Under the pieces are notes generated by a model. That model did no database searches and had not been told where the DNA came from. It saw nothing but the letters and a program-made list of their open reading frames with translations. Position numbers and translations under genes: made by a program. A stretch of 64,000 bases of DNA from assembly GCA_965228695.1 (NCBI GenBank), contig CBDDIB010000002.1, positions 3,162,001 to 3,226,000 on the forward strand. Reading direction: 5' to 3'. Positions 1 to 8,276 of this stretch are shown here, one piece after another. Within the stretch, counting starts at the first letter, position 1. Every line of letters starts with the position of its first letter. This stretch comes from JAJFJD01 sp965228695 (GTDB taxonomy: Bacteria; Pseudomonadota; Alphaproteobacteria; UBA8366).

Positions 1-199
1 CGATGAACCCACAGAGTTCGTCCACGAGCAAGGAATGTTGCGCGACCGAGAACGCCGACCGGCCTGCCGTCTGTCCATTCCACCGCGCGACCCGTGACAG
101 GCCGTGGGCGATGTCCTCGATTTCCACGTCGAGCGGGGACGGGTCGAGCAAATCGAGCCGCCGCCCGCTCAGCATCCGCTGCCAGGCGCGTGCTGCCAT
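1..199 (-). CDS. HD-domain phosphohydrolase (partial, N-terminus only)
   Basis: This reverse-strand gene is cut by the left window edge; only its first 66 codons are visible. It starts at the ATG complementary to 197-199, 20 bases after the stop of the next gene upstream (220-504), so the two are probably co-transcribed. The visible protein begins MAARAWQRMLSGRRLDLL, continues with a DPSPLDVEIEDIAHGL stretch and then SVAQHSLLV. That pattern is typical of the alphaproteobacterial HD-domain family related to YfbR-like nucleotidases, in which the His of SVAQHS is the first metal ligand. Catalytic residues further on lie outside the window, so substrate and completeness cannot be judged. Confidence 0.75.
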   Translation of the reverse strand, partial: MAARAWQRMLSGRRLDLLDPSPLDVEIEDIAHGLSRVARWNGQTAGRSAFSVAQHSLLVDELCGFI

Positions 200-219
200 A
201 TCGGTTTACGGCCCTCGGA

Positions 220-504
220 TCAGATCGTCTTGCCGCTCGGCGGCTCGTCGGCACCCGGCTCGGGCAGCCGCTTCGGCCCGGTACCCTTCTTCCGGCGGAT
301 GATGATGTCGCCATCCTCGGTGATCTCGGGCGTTTCGTATTGCGGGATCGACCGCATCAGCGATTCGAGCGCGCGGACCATCTTGTCCAATCCTTCGGCG
401 GCGAGGCGCGACGGATCGTCTTTCTGGTCGGCGGCGTGCGCCGGCATCGCGACTATTGCGGACAGCGTGGCGGCGAGACAGGCGTTGCGGAACGGCGTTA
501 GCAT
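220..504 (-). CDS. Small secreted or periplasmic protein of unknown function
   Basis: A 94-residue protein whose first 24 residues form a clear Sec signal peptide (MLTPFRNACLAATLSAIVA, cleavage expected after an AHA motif). The mature part is short, charged and mostly helical, followed by an acidic-to-basic turn PEITEDGDIIIRRKK and a proline-rich tail. I recognise it only as a small protein type common in Rhodospirillales; no enzymatic motif is visible. It lies 20 bases upstream of the HD hydrolase on the same strand, which suggests a two-gene unit. Its start is 78 bases from the divergent aspartate dehydrogenase start, so both promoters must share that gap. Confidence 0.6.
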   Translation of the reverse strand: MLTPFRNACLAATLSAIVAMPAHAADQKDDPSRLAAEGLDKMVRALESLMRSIPQYETPEITEDGDIIIRRKKGTGPKRLPEPGADEPPSGKTI

Positions 505-582
505 GGAATATCAGCCCTTTCGCGGGTAAGGTTATCACCCTCATATCGGTATCATACACTGTAAATCAATCAGGAGAATGGG

Positions 583-1404
583 ATGAACGCCAACGGAGCG
601 GGTTATCGCGTGGCACTCGGCGGTTTGGGCGCGATCGGATTGAAGGTCGCCCGTGCGCTGGACGATGGCATTCCCGGCCTGACCTTGACCGCCGTATCCG
701 CGAACAATCGCGAGGCGGCGGCGGAGCGCATGTCCGACTTCAAGGCGCCGCCGCCGGTGATGGGATTGGGCGATCTGGCGGATCATGCCGATGTGATCAT
801 CGAATGCGCGCCTGCGGCGGTTTTCGATGAGATTGCGGAGGCCGCGATCGAGGCGGGCAAGATCTTCATGCCGTTGTCCTGTGCCGCCTTGCTGTCGCGC
901 CCGCATCTCGAAAAGCGCGCCGCGGAGACCGGCGCCCGCATCATCGTGCCGACCGGCGCGCTGGTCGGGTTCGACGCGGTGCGCGGTGCGGCCGAGGGCG
1001 GCATCAACTCGGTCACCATGAAGACCGAAAAGCCGCCGAAAAGCGTCAAGGACGCGCCCTATCTCGCCGAGCACGGCATCGACGTCGGCAATCTGACGGA
1101 ACCGCTGCAAATTTTCAAAGGGTCGGCGCGCGACGCCGCCGTCGGATTTCCGGCCAACGTCAACGTGGCCGCGGCGCTCAGCATGGCGGGCATCGGGCCG
1201 GACGAAACGACGATCGAGATCTGGGCCGACCCGGATCAGCCGCGCAACAAGCACACGATTTCGGTGGATGCGACCTCGACGCGCTTCACCATGGTGATCG
1301 AGGGCATCCCGACACCGGACAATCCGGCGACTGGCCTGTTGACGCCGCTGAGCGTCATCGCGACGCTGCGCGGGTTGACGAGCACCCTGCGCGTCGGGAC
1401 CTAG
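583..1404 (+). CDS. nadX: L-aspartate dehydrogenase
   Basis: The 273-residue protein matches the aspartate dehydrogenase family (EC 1.4.1.21), which oxidises L-aspartate with NAD(P) to iminoaspartate, the substrate of quinolinate synthase in NAD synthesis. A Rossmann GGLGAIG motif lies at residues 13-19. The family-typical GALVGFDAVRGAAEGG block is at 125-140, GFPANVNVAAAL at 188-199 and NKHTISVD at 222-229; the last contains the His that I take to be the active-site residue. Length is normal for the family (about 265-275). The ATG has a good AGGAG site just upstream. No nadA or nadC lies nearby, so it may serve aspartate catabolism rather than NAD synthesis. It ends 3 bases from the convergent MFS gene. 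Confidence 0.85.
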   Translation: MNANGAGYRVALGGLGAIGLKVARALDDGIPGLTLTAVSANNREAAAERMSDFKAPPPVMGLGDLADHADVIIECAPAAVFDEIAEAAIEAGKIFMPLSCAALLSRPHLEKRAAETGARIIVPTGALVGFDAVRGAAEGGINSVTMKTEKPPKSVKDAPYLAEHGIDVGNLTEPLQIFKGSARDAAVGFPANVNVAAALSMAGIGPDETTIEIWADPDQPRNKHTISVDATSTRFTMVIEGIPTPDNPATGLLTPLSVIATLRGLTSTLRVGT

Positions 1405-1407
1405 CGG

Positions 1408-2616
1408 CTAGGCGGGCGCCGGCTGCGGCCGCGTCATCAGGAGTTGGAACGCACCGATCAGGCAGAGCGCCGCCAACAGGTAGAACGCCCAGTAATATTC
1501 TCCGGTGCCCGCAACGATGCCCCCGAAGATGAGCGGCATGGTCATGATGCCGCCATAGGTGAAGAACTGGCCGCCGCCGCTGGCGTCGGCCGCCTGATCG
1601 TCGGGCACGAGTCGCACGATCTCGGAAAAGAACAGTCCGACCCAGCCGTTGGCGCTCAATCCCAATAGCGTGGAAACCGCGATCAGCGCCGCGAAGGGCC
1701 AAGCGGACTCGAACCGGGCCGTCAAGGCGAACCCGATGGCCATGCAGATACCGGTTAGGATCAGGATCGTCCGCGAACTCAGCACGCGTTCGGCGATGAC
1801 GCCCCAGAACAGCCGGATCGGGATCCCGCAGCCACTGAAAATGGCGTAGAGCAACCCGGCACTCGCGATCGACAGGGCGACCCGCTCGGTCAGGAAGACC
1901 ACGAAATACGATGCGAAAGTCACCTGCGCACCCGCATAGATAAACCCCATCACGGCTAAGGCGCGCAGGTCGGCGCGGCTGACCGCGATGCGCAGCGGCT
2001 TCAGGAAGCTTCCGGTGCGGACCGGGTGTGTCCGGTCACGGTCGACGTCCAACCGTGTACGCGTCGGCTGGATCAACACCATCACCGTGATTGCCGCGAT
2101 TGCGACCGTGCCGACGGCGACTTTCCAGTCATAGGCGAGGAGCAGCGCCGGCATGACGACGCCGGTCAGGACGCCCCCCATCGGTGTTGCGCATTGCTTC
2201 GCTGAAAAGACGAAGGCGCGCCAGCGTCGCGGCGTCGTTCGGGCGAGCACATGCGATCCGGCGGGATTCATCGGCCCGTTCGCGATGCCGATGGCGATGG
2301 CACAAAATACCGCGGTGGCGGCTGTACCGAGGTTGAAAGCGGTGGTTCCGGCCGCAGTGAAAAGCAATAGGATCTGCATTACGCGAACCGTGCCGAAACG
2401 GATCACCAAGGCGCCTGAAAACAACCCTCCGAACATGCCGATCAGATACACGAGGGAAGTGAATCCGCCGACGTAGACTGTGGGGATGCCGATGTCGGGC
2501 GCCGCCGCCGGGGCCACGACCGGGATGGCAAAGGCCGCCATGGTCATGATCGATTGGGCCGCGAACATTGTGGGCAGGGCGATCTTCGCGTCGCTGCGCA
2601 GCAGGTCCCGCATCAT
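1408..2616 (-). CDS. MFS transporter (second of a tandem pair)
   Basis: This 402-residue integral membrane protein has about 12 hydrophobic segments and the layout of the major facilitator superfamily: two six-helix halves joined by a charged cytoplasmic stretch near the middle (TRTRLDVDRDRTH). The segment after helix 4 (FVFSAKQCATPMGG) is nearly matched by FVFSVKQSGVTLGG in the adjacent paralogue, which places both in one subfamily. The start overlaps the stop of the upstream paralogue by 4 bases, indicating translational coupling. No substrate can be assigned from sequence. A uniporter or symporter for organic anions or an exporter are all possible. Confidence 0.8.
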   Translation of the reverse strand: MMRDLLRSDAKIALPTMFAAQSIMTMAAFAIPVVAPAAAPDIGIPTVYVGGFTSLVYLIGMFGGLFSGALVIRFGTVRVMQILLLFTAAGTTAFNLGTAATAVFCAIAIGIANGPMNPAGSHVLARTTPRRWRAFVFSAKQCATPMGGVLTGVVMPALLLAYDWKVAVGTVAIAAITVMVLIQPTRTRLDVDRDRTHPVRTGSFLKPLRIAVSRADLRALAVMGFIYAGAQVTFASYFVVFLTERVALSIASAGLLYAIFSGCGIPIRLFWGVIAERVLSSRTILILTGICMAIGFALTARFESAWPFAALIAVSTLLGLSANGWVGLFFSEIVRLVPDDQAADASGGGQFFTYGGIMTMPLIFGGIVAGTGEYYWAFYLLAALCLIGAFQLLMTRPQPAPA

Positions 2617-3866
2617 TCATTCCCGGTTTCGGAAGCCCGCTCGTTGGCGAGCGCCACGGCCGTACTGGCGCCGATGGACATAACGGCGATCACGGCGAAG
2701 GGGATATCGTATCCACCCGACAGATCGACCAGCAAACCGAAGGCCGGCGGCACCGCCATCGCCCCGGCGAAGAAAAAGAACTGCGCTCCGCCGGTGGCCT
2801 CGCCGATGCGGCCGTCGGGTGCCAGGCGGGCGACTTCGGACATATACAGTCCGTTCCAGCCGAGGGCGCAGCCGCCGAGGACGACGGAGAGGACGAATAC
2901 GATGGCGATCGGCCAAAACGGGGCGAACAGCGCGATGACAATGAGAAGCCCGGCGGTGGCGAGGCCGAGCAGGATCAGCAGCGCTCTGGCCGAAATGACG
3001 CCGCCGGCCAGGCCGCCCCAAAAAATCCGGCCGGCAATCCCGCCGCTTTGAAAGGCGGCATAGGCAAATCCGGCGACGGTCAGGGGCAGGCCCACCGCGC
3101 CGGTCATATACACGACCAGGAAGGAAAACAGGCAAACCTGTACGCCGGAATACAGCACCGCCGCGACGGTCAACCAGCGGAGCTGTTTATGGGCGAGGAT
3201 CAGCCGGATCGGGGCGATGATCGAGACCTTGCGTCGGGGGGCGTCCGGTTCGCTCGCGGTATCGACCCGCGCGCGTGCCGGCTGGACGAGCAACGCCAAG
3301 AGGATCAAGACACCGCCGAGGATCAAGGCGGCGGTCCGCCAGCCGTACCAGGCCGCCAAAAGGGGCGTGACCGCACCGGCGAGCGCGCCGCCCAAGGTCA
3401 CGCCGGATTGTTTGACCGAAAAGACGAAGGCGCGCCACCGGGCCGGGGTGTGCCGCGCGAGTACGTCCGAGCTTGCCGGGTTGACCGTGCCATACGCGAG
3501 GCCGAGGCAGATCGCGCTCAGCATGGCCAAGGCCGGATGCGCGAGGACGAACAGCCCGAGTCCGGCCGCCGACAGGATCAGCGCTGACTGGCTCACGCGG
3601 ATTGCGCCGTAGCGCTGCAGCCATGGCCCCGCGGCCAGCCCGCTGACCATGGCGGTGCCGTACAGCCCGGCGACCCACACGCCGATCAGCGTCGCCGAGA
3701 CCCCGATATCGGCCGCCGCCACCGGCGCCAGCACCGGCACCGCAAAATCCGCCGTCGACATCAGCGTTTGGATCGACAGCATCGCGAGCAACGGTATGAG
3801 AACCGTGGGGGTCAGAAGATCGCGCAATGAATGGATTCGGTTCGGGTGTTTCAATGCGTAGCGCAT
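2613..3866 (-). CDS. MFS transporter (first of a tandem pair)
   Basis: A 417-residue MFS protein with about 12 membrane segments. It is a clear paralogue of the gene directly downstream: both share the RWRAFVFS stretch after helix 4, a FAVPV/FAIPV element with VAPxAAxDIG in the first periplasmic loop, and a glycine-rich GGxQFFF/Y motif late in the protein. It is the first gene of a two-gene operon and its stop overlaps the next start. About 45 bases upstream of its start begins a palindromic repeat. No substrate is evident. The pair could act separately or as a heteromer, but MFS proteins usually work as monomers. Confidence 0.8.
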   Translation of the reverse strand: MRYALKHPNRIHSLRDLLTPTVLIPLLAMLSIQTLMSTADFAVPVLAPVAAADIGVSATLIGVWVAGLYGTAMVSGLAAGPWLQRYGAIRVSQSALILSAAGLGLFVLAHPALAMLSAICLGLAYGTVNPASSDVLARHTPARWRAFVFSVKQSGVTLGGALAGAVTPLLAAWYGWRTAALILGGVLILLALLVQPARARVDTASEPDAPRRKVSIIAPIRLILAHKQLRWLTVAAVLYSGVQVCLFSFLVVYMTGAVGLPLTVAGFAYAAFQSGGIAGRIFWGGLAGGVISARALLILLGLATAGLLIVIALFAPFWPIAIVFVLSVVLGGCALGWNGLYMSEVARLAPDGRIGEATGGAQFFFFAGAMAVPPAFGLLVDLSGGYDIPFAVIAVMSIGASTAVALANERASETGNE

Positions 3867-3910
3867 AAATTGTGCGACGTGGGCAGTATCGCACTTTGAA
3901 CGCCGTAAAG

Positions 3911-3990
3911 GGATTCCGCTGGTTCACGGGAATGACGTGATTTGAGCAGTACCTGAAAAATCGTTGTCATTCCCGCGAAATCGGGAATCC
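3911..3990. repeat. REP-like palindromic element
   Basis: Two inverted copies of one short unit face each other: GGATTCC then CGGGAATGAC at 3911-3936, and GTCATTCCCG then GGGAATCC at 3966-3990, separated by about 30 bases. The CATTCCCGCGAAA-GGGAATCC type is a dispersed extragenic palindrome that recurs in many proteobacterial genomes. It fills the gap between the MFS operon start and the end of the dioxygenase gene. Only one copy is present in this window, so its repetitive nature is inferred from the known type. Confidence 0.6.
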
Positions 3991-4010
3991 AGCTAGCGTT
4001 TGAGCTCGCC

Positions 4011-4850
4011 CTAAAACGGAACCGCCAATTCCGCCGGCGGCAATATCGTCGTGCGTTTCATCAGGCGTTCCGCCGACGGGTCGAAGTCGCCGCGCCGGTG
4101 CATGGTGGAGGCGTTATCCCACATCAGCGCGTCGCCGAGACGCCATTCGTGGTCGTAGAGGAACTGCGGCTGCAGGCACCAGTCGTATAGCTCTTGCAGC
4201 AAGGCGGTGGACTCGTCCTCGGGCATGCCCTCTATTCCGACGGTCATGCCGGGGTCTGCGTAGATCGCTTTCTGGCCGGTGACCGGATGGGTGCGGATCA
4301 GCGGATGGCTGATGTCCGGCGTCATCGCCTTCTGTTTCGCGTTGGTCGGTTCGCTCCATTGCTTGTTGAAATAGGCGTAGGAGTGCAGGCCGCGCAGACC
4401 GTCTAGCGCGGCCTTCCGGTCGTCGGGCAGGGCGGCGTAGGCAGCGGCCAGGTTGCAGAAGGACGTGTTGCCGCCGCTCGGCGGGATTTTCACGCTGTAG
4501 AGCAGCGATCCGACCGCCGGGCGTTCGCGGTAAATCTGATCGTGATGCCAGCCGACCTCGTGATCGGATAGGATTCCAATGGGTTCGCCGTTCTTCTTCA
4601 GGTTCGAGACGATCAGGAGTTCCGGATGGTCGGGCGACAGATATTCCTCCCGGACATGGATTTCGAGTTGGCCGAACAGGCCGCTGAATTCGACGATGTC
4701 CCTCTCTTCGAGGGATTGATCGCGGAACAGCAGGAGGCCGTGATCCGCCCAAAGCCATCGCAGTGCATCCACCGTCGCCGCGTCGTGGTCGCGCGCCAGA
4801 TCGATGCCGGTCACCTCGACGCCGAAATTCTCCAAGGGCCGTGTTTCCAT
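4011..4850 (-). CDS. TauD/TfdA-family Fe(II)/2-oxoglutarate dioxygenase
   Basis: The protein is 279 residues from the ATG complementary to 4848-4850. The open frame continues far upstream, but that part overlaps the divergent ankyrin gene and lacks TauD similarity, so I reject it. The iron-binding facial triad is visible as H102 and D104 (in WHHDQIY) and H251 (in STMHRRGD), with R262 as the likely 2-oxoglutarate anchor. An N-terminal GVEVTGIDL element is typical of the family. Members hydroxylate taurine, alkyl sulfates, chlorophenoxyacetates or other acids; the substrate cannot be read from sequence. No sulfonate or sulfate-ester transporter is adjacent. Divergent from the ankyrin gene. Confidence 0.85.
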   Translation of the reverse strand: METRPLENFGVEVTGIDLARDHDAATVDALRWLWADHGLLLFRDQSLEERDIVEFSGLFGQLEIHVREEYLSPDHPELLIVSNLKKNGEPIGILSDHEVGWHHDQIYRERPAVGSLLYSVKIPPSGGNTSFCNLAAAYAALPDDRKAALDGLRGLHSYAYFNKQWSEPTNAKQKAMTPDISHPLIRTHPVTGQKAIYADPGMTVGIEGMPEDESTALLQELYDWCLQPQFLYDHEWRLGDALMWDNASTMHRRGDFDPSAERLMKRTTILPPAELAVPF

Positions 4851-5069
4851 TCGAAGTGTTGCCTCGTGCTGTAATCGTAGAAGGGTCAATCCGGCGCATT
4901 TGTCCGGACAAATAGTTTGTTTCAACAGAGTTCTCGTTGCAAGCATTGCGGTAGAAAATATTGAAAGGCTCGCGTAACCGGACGGAGGCCGGGCGAGCCG
5001 GAAGCAATGCATGGAACGGCAACATCGGCGTGGTAGGTTTCCCCTCGACCGAAAGAAGGATTCCACGTC

Positions 5070-5696
5070 ATGACGACGCCGGTTCAGCAGGCCATCGAAC
5101 AAGGGGACGTCGATATCCTGAAAGCGTGTCTCGACGCCGACCCGGCGCTCGCCGATACGGTGATCCGGTGGGGACCCGACGGCAAGAACCCGTCGGTGCC
5201 GTTGCAATATGTCTGTGACATGGTGTTCGAGGGGCCGCTTGATGCGGCCGACGCCCTGCCGCTGGCGGAGGCACTGGTGGCGGCGGGTGCCGACGTCGAT
5301 GCGCGGCATGAATACCATGGCGATACCCCATTGATCGCCGCGGCGAGTCTGCTGGTCGAGGATGTCGGCCTGCGGTTGGTCGAGGCGGGGGCCGACGTTT
5401 CGGTGCGCGGGTTATTCGGCGCGACCGCGCTGCATTGGTCGGCGATGCACGGCCTGGCCCGGCTGGCCGGGGCCTTGATCAGCGCGGGCGCGGATATTCG
5501 CAGGTCCGATAGCGAGCATGACGGATCGCCGCTCGGCTGGGCGGTTCACGGGTGGAAAGAGAACAAACCGGGCGTTCCGCGCACGCAGCCGGATGTCGCG
5601 CGATTGCTGGTGGCGGCAGGCGCGCCGGTCTCGGCGGAACTGCGGGATTTTCTCGACCCCGAGGCGGATGCACCGTTCTTGAAGGCGATAAAGTAA
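5070..5696 (+). CDS. Ankyrin-repeat protein
   Basis: A 208-residue protein built almost wholly of ankyrin repeats. Visible repeat cores include AEALVAAGADVDAR, GDTPLIAAASLL, RLVEAGADVSVRG, ATALHWSAMHGLARLAGALI and DVARLLVAAGAPVS, giving four to five repeats from about residue 5 to 195. There is no signal peptide or membrane segment, so it is likely cytosolic and a protein-binding scaffold. The ATG is preceded by GAAAGAAGGA with suitable spacing. It is divergent from the dioxygenase and ends 21 bases from the convergent enoyl-CoA hydratase. No partner can be inferred. Confidence 0.8.
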   Translation: MTTPVQQAIEQGDVDILKACLDADPALADTVIRWGPDGKNPSVPLQYVCDMVFEGPLDAADALPLAEALVAAGADVDARHEYHGDTPLIAAASLLVEDVGLRLVEAGADVSVRGLFGATALHWSAMHGLARLAGALISAGADIRRSDSEHDGSPLGWAVHGWKENKPGVPRTQPDVARLLVAAGAPVSAELRDFLDPEADAPFLKAIK

Positions 5697-5717
5697 TCCT
5701 GGACGCTCGGTGCGCGC

Positions 5718-6512
5718 TTACTTCCCCCGGTAGACCGGCTTGCGCTTCTCGTTGAAGGCGCGGATGCCTTCCAGGCGGTCCTCGGTCGGGACCATGCGGT
5801 TATACGCCTCGATCTCGAACATGTAGCCGTTCCGCGCGTCGGTCTGCATCGACATGTTGAGCGACTTTTTCGCCTGCCGGATGGAGATGGGCGCGTTGGC
5901 GGCGATGCGCCGCGCGGTCGTCAGGGCTTCGTCCATGAGTTGGTCCGGCTCGCAGACCTTGTTGAGAATACCCCATTCCAACGCTTCCTCGGCGGAGCAG
6001 GGCGCGCCGCACATCAGAAATTCCTTGGCGCGGCGGATGCCGACCGCGCGCGGCAGCATCTGCGTGGCTGCGGCACCCGGCATGATGCCGAGCGTCACCT
6101 CGGTCAGGGCGAAGCGGGCATGGCTGGCACCGTAGGCGAAATCGCAGAGCAGGACGAACTCGACGCCGCCGCCGTAAGCGACGCCGTTGATCGCGCCGAT
6201 GATCGGCGGCGGGACGTCCATCATGGTGAGCACCGCCTGCTCGAAGATGGCGTGTTGGTGCTGCCATTGCTCGTCGGTCATGCCGTCGCGGTCTTTGAGG
6301 TCGCCGCCGGCGCAGAAGGCCTTCTCGCCGGAGCCGGTCATGATGACGCAGCGGACGTCTTCCTGATCCACATACAGGTCGCGCCAGAGGTCGCGCAGGT
6401 CGAGCCCCATTTGCGTGTTCATGGCGTTCGCCCGCTCCGGGCGGTTGAGCGTGACGACCAGGATATGGTCCTCGACGCGGTCGAGCTTGAGGGTTTCGAA
6501 ATCGGTGCGCAT
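5718..6512 (-). CDS. Enoyl-CoA hydratase/isomerase (crotonase family)
   Basis: The protein is 264 residues from the ATG complementary to 6510-6512 (MRTDFETLKL); the longer upstream frame overlaps the CoA-transferase and is discarded. Crotonase hallmarks are present: the oxyanion-hole segment FCAGGDLKD at about 67-74, GVAYGGGVEF at 111-119 and FALTEVTLGIMPGAAATQ at 134-151. Both glutamates used by true hydratases, E118 and E138, are conserved, so hydratase chemistry is plausible. It lies 7 bases downstream of a class III CoA-transferase on the same strand. Together they suggest activation of a carboxylic acid to its CoA thioester and hydration of an enoyl intermediate. Confidence 0.85.
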   Translation of the reverse strand: MRTDFETLKLDRVEDHILVVTLNRPERANAMNTQMGLDLRDLWRDLYVDQEDVRCVIMTGSGEKAFCAGGDLKDRDGMTDEQWQHQHAIFEQAVLTMMDVPPPIIGAINGVAYGGGVEFVLLCDFAYGASHARFALTEVTLGIMPGAAATQMLPRAVGIRRAKEFLMCGAPCSAEEALEWGILNKVCEPDQLMDEALTTARRIAANAPISIRQAKKSLNMSMQTDARNGYMFEIEAYNRMVPTEDRLEGIRAFNEKRKPVYRGK

Positions 6513-6519
6513 GGTGGGT

Positions 6520-7674
6520 TTAGTCTCCGAAAATTTCTTTTGTGTGCTCGCCGAGTTGCGGCGCCCCCTTCGGTTGCGGGGGCCGCTCGTGGTCGAACTG
6601 CAGCGGCAGGCCGAGCAGCTTGAAGACCTTGTCGTCGGTTTCCTGCAGGATGCCGAGCGCAAGCGTTTGCGGGTCGACCAGGACTTCGTCGATGCTCTGC
6701 GTCGGTGCGTTGGGCACGCCGACCGCATCCAGTTTCCCCTGCCAGACCTTTCGCGGCTCGGTCTTGAGGACCGATTCCATGGATTCGTTCAGCGCGTCGA
6801 GGTTGTCCCAACGTGTCAGGTTTGACTCGAAGCGCGGATCGTCGGCCCATTCGGGATGGCCGAGCGCGCCGCACATCTTGGTGAACAGACGGTCGTTGGC
6901 GCCCGCGATCACAAGATAGCCGTCGGCGCATTCATAGGCCTGATACGGCGCGATGCCGGGCGCCTTCGAGCCGACCCGCTTGGCCGGCTTGCCCGTGCCG
7001 TAATACCCGGCGGCGTGATAGTTCATCCAGCCGAGCGCGGTCTCGTACAGCGATGCGTCGACGCGGCAGCCCTTGCCGGTTTCGTGCCGTTGGTTGAGCG
7101 CGGTTAGGACGCCGATGACCGACCACATGCCGGTGCCCATGTCGATGATCGACGTGCCGACGCGGGCCGGCGGCCGGCCTTCCTCGCCGTTGACGCTCAT
7201 GACGCCGCCGCAGGCCTGCATCAGCGGGTCATAGCCGGGCCGGTCCTTGCAGGGGCCGGCGTTGCCGAAGGCGCCGCTGTGGCAGTAGATCAGGCGCGGG
7301 TTCAAAGGCATCAGATCGTCGGCGGAGAGGCCCAGCTTTTCGACCAGTCCAGGGCGCAGGTTCTGAACCACCACATCCGCGTTCTCGACGATATAGTCGC
7401 GCAGTCGATCGACCTCTGTTTTGTCCTTGAAATCGACGACGACCGATTTCTTGTTGCTGTTCAAGACCAGAAAGAAGGACCGCATGCCGTCCTGAACGGA
7501 TGGTGGACCCCATTGGCGGCAATCGTCGCCGACCTCCGGCCGTTCGACCTTGATGACTTCGGCGCCCAGCATGCCCAGCACCCATGTGCCGTAGGGGGCA
7601 GCCACGCTGGTGCCCAGTTCGACCACGCGAATGCCGTCTAGCGGAAGTTTTGCCGTCACGATTCCTCCAACCAA
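6520..7674 (-). CDS. CaiB/BaiF family (class III) CoA-transferase
   Basis: A 384-residue class III CoA-transferase, which moves CoA between carboxylic acids through an aspartyl-CoA intermediate. The N-terminal LDGIRVVELGTSVAAPYGTWVLGMLGAEVIKVE region is characteristic (split here: LDGIRVVELGTSVAAP, then GAEVIKVERP). The expected catalytic aspartate is D178 in VGTSIIDMGTGM. Length is in the normal range (about 380-410). An in-frame GTG at 7657-7659 is an alternative start five codons downstream. It is the first gene of a two-gene operon with enoyl-CoA hydratase. The acyl substrate cannot be told; oxalate, carnitine, succinate and many others are used by the family. Confidence 0.85.
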   Translation of the reverse strand: MVGGIVTAKLPLDGIRVVELGTSVAAPYGTWVLGMLGAEVIKVERPEVGDDCRQWGPPSVQDGMRSFFLVLNSNKKSVVVDFKDKTEVDRLRDYIVENADVVVQNLRPGLVEKLGLSADDLMPLNPRLIYCHSGAFGNAGPCKDRPGYDPLMQACGGVMSVNGEEGRPPARVGTSIIDMGTGMWSVIGVLTALNQRHETGKGCRVDASLYETALGWMNYHAAGYYGTGKPAKRVGSKAPGIAPYQAYECADGYLVIAGANDRLFTKMCGALGHPEWADDPRFESNLTRWDNLDALNESMESVLKTEPRKVWQGKLDAVGVPNAPTQSIDEVLVDPQTLALGILQETDDKVFKLLGLPLQFDHERPPQPKGAPQLGEHTKEIFGD

Positions 7675-7872
7675 GATATGCGCCGTTGCGGTCGTGCCGG
7701 ATGGGTGGGGCCGTCCGCCTGGGGGCTGTTTTTTTGCGGTGTTTCGGGCCGCGATTTTCTTGATCCCGACTTAACCGTGCCGGAGCCTTGTCGTCAAATC
7801 AGCGGTGGTTTTTCCTATGCTTGAGTGACTATCTTGTGGTCTGGGAGGTGCCGATTGGAAAAGGATGGATTC

Positions 7873-8265
7873 ATGTCGGACGTAACGACGTTCGACCTTC
7901 GAAAGACGTATGTGAACCTCGATGCGAATGGCATGGCCGAGCGGATTGAGGGCACCGAAGACTTCTGGGCGAGCCTTATGAACGGGACACGGCGTTTGGA
8001 CGGGTACCTGATCACCGTGTCCGATATCCGCTATGACATCCCGCACTGGGAAATGCATCCGAACGGCAACGAGGTGCTTTATCTCCTGTCCGGCAAGCTC
8101 GACATCCTGATCGAGCAAGGAGACCGGGAACAGCGCGTTCCCCTGCGTCCGGAAGACCCGGGTGTGGTCGTTCCCGCCGGCGCGTGGCACCGGGCCGTGG
8201 TGGTCGAACCGGGGCGAATGATGTTCGTCACCTGGGGTGAGGGGACCGAACACCGTCCCTTGTAG
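7873..8265 (+). CDS. Small single-domain cupin protein
   Basis: The 130-residue protein starts at ATG 7873 (MSDVTTFDL). An in-frame ATG at 7825 would add 16 residues with no cupin similarity. The two cupin motifs are visible: PHWEMHPNGNEVLYLLSG at the centre, giving metal-ligand histidines and a glutamate, and VVVPAGAWHRAVV further on. It should fold as a small beta-barrel that binds a metal or small ligand. There is no signal peptide. It stands alone between the CoA-transferase operon and the convergent cyclase gene, so its substrate or signalling role is unknown. Confidence 0.8.
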   Translation: MSDVTTFDLRKTYVNLDANGMAERIEGTEDFWASLMNGTRRLDGYLITVSDIRYDIPHWEMHPNGNEVLYLLSGKLDILIEQGDREQRVPLRPEDPGVVVPAGAWHRAVVVEPGRMMFVTWGEGTEHRPL

Positions 8266-8276
8266 ACCCGCGATGG

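Noticed and set aside
4851..5318. N-terminal extension of the TauD-type dioxygenase frame
   Set aside because: It overlaps the ankyrin gene on the other strand, has shadow-like composition, and the conserved TauD fold begins right at the chosen ATG.
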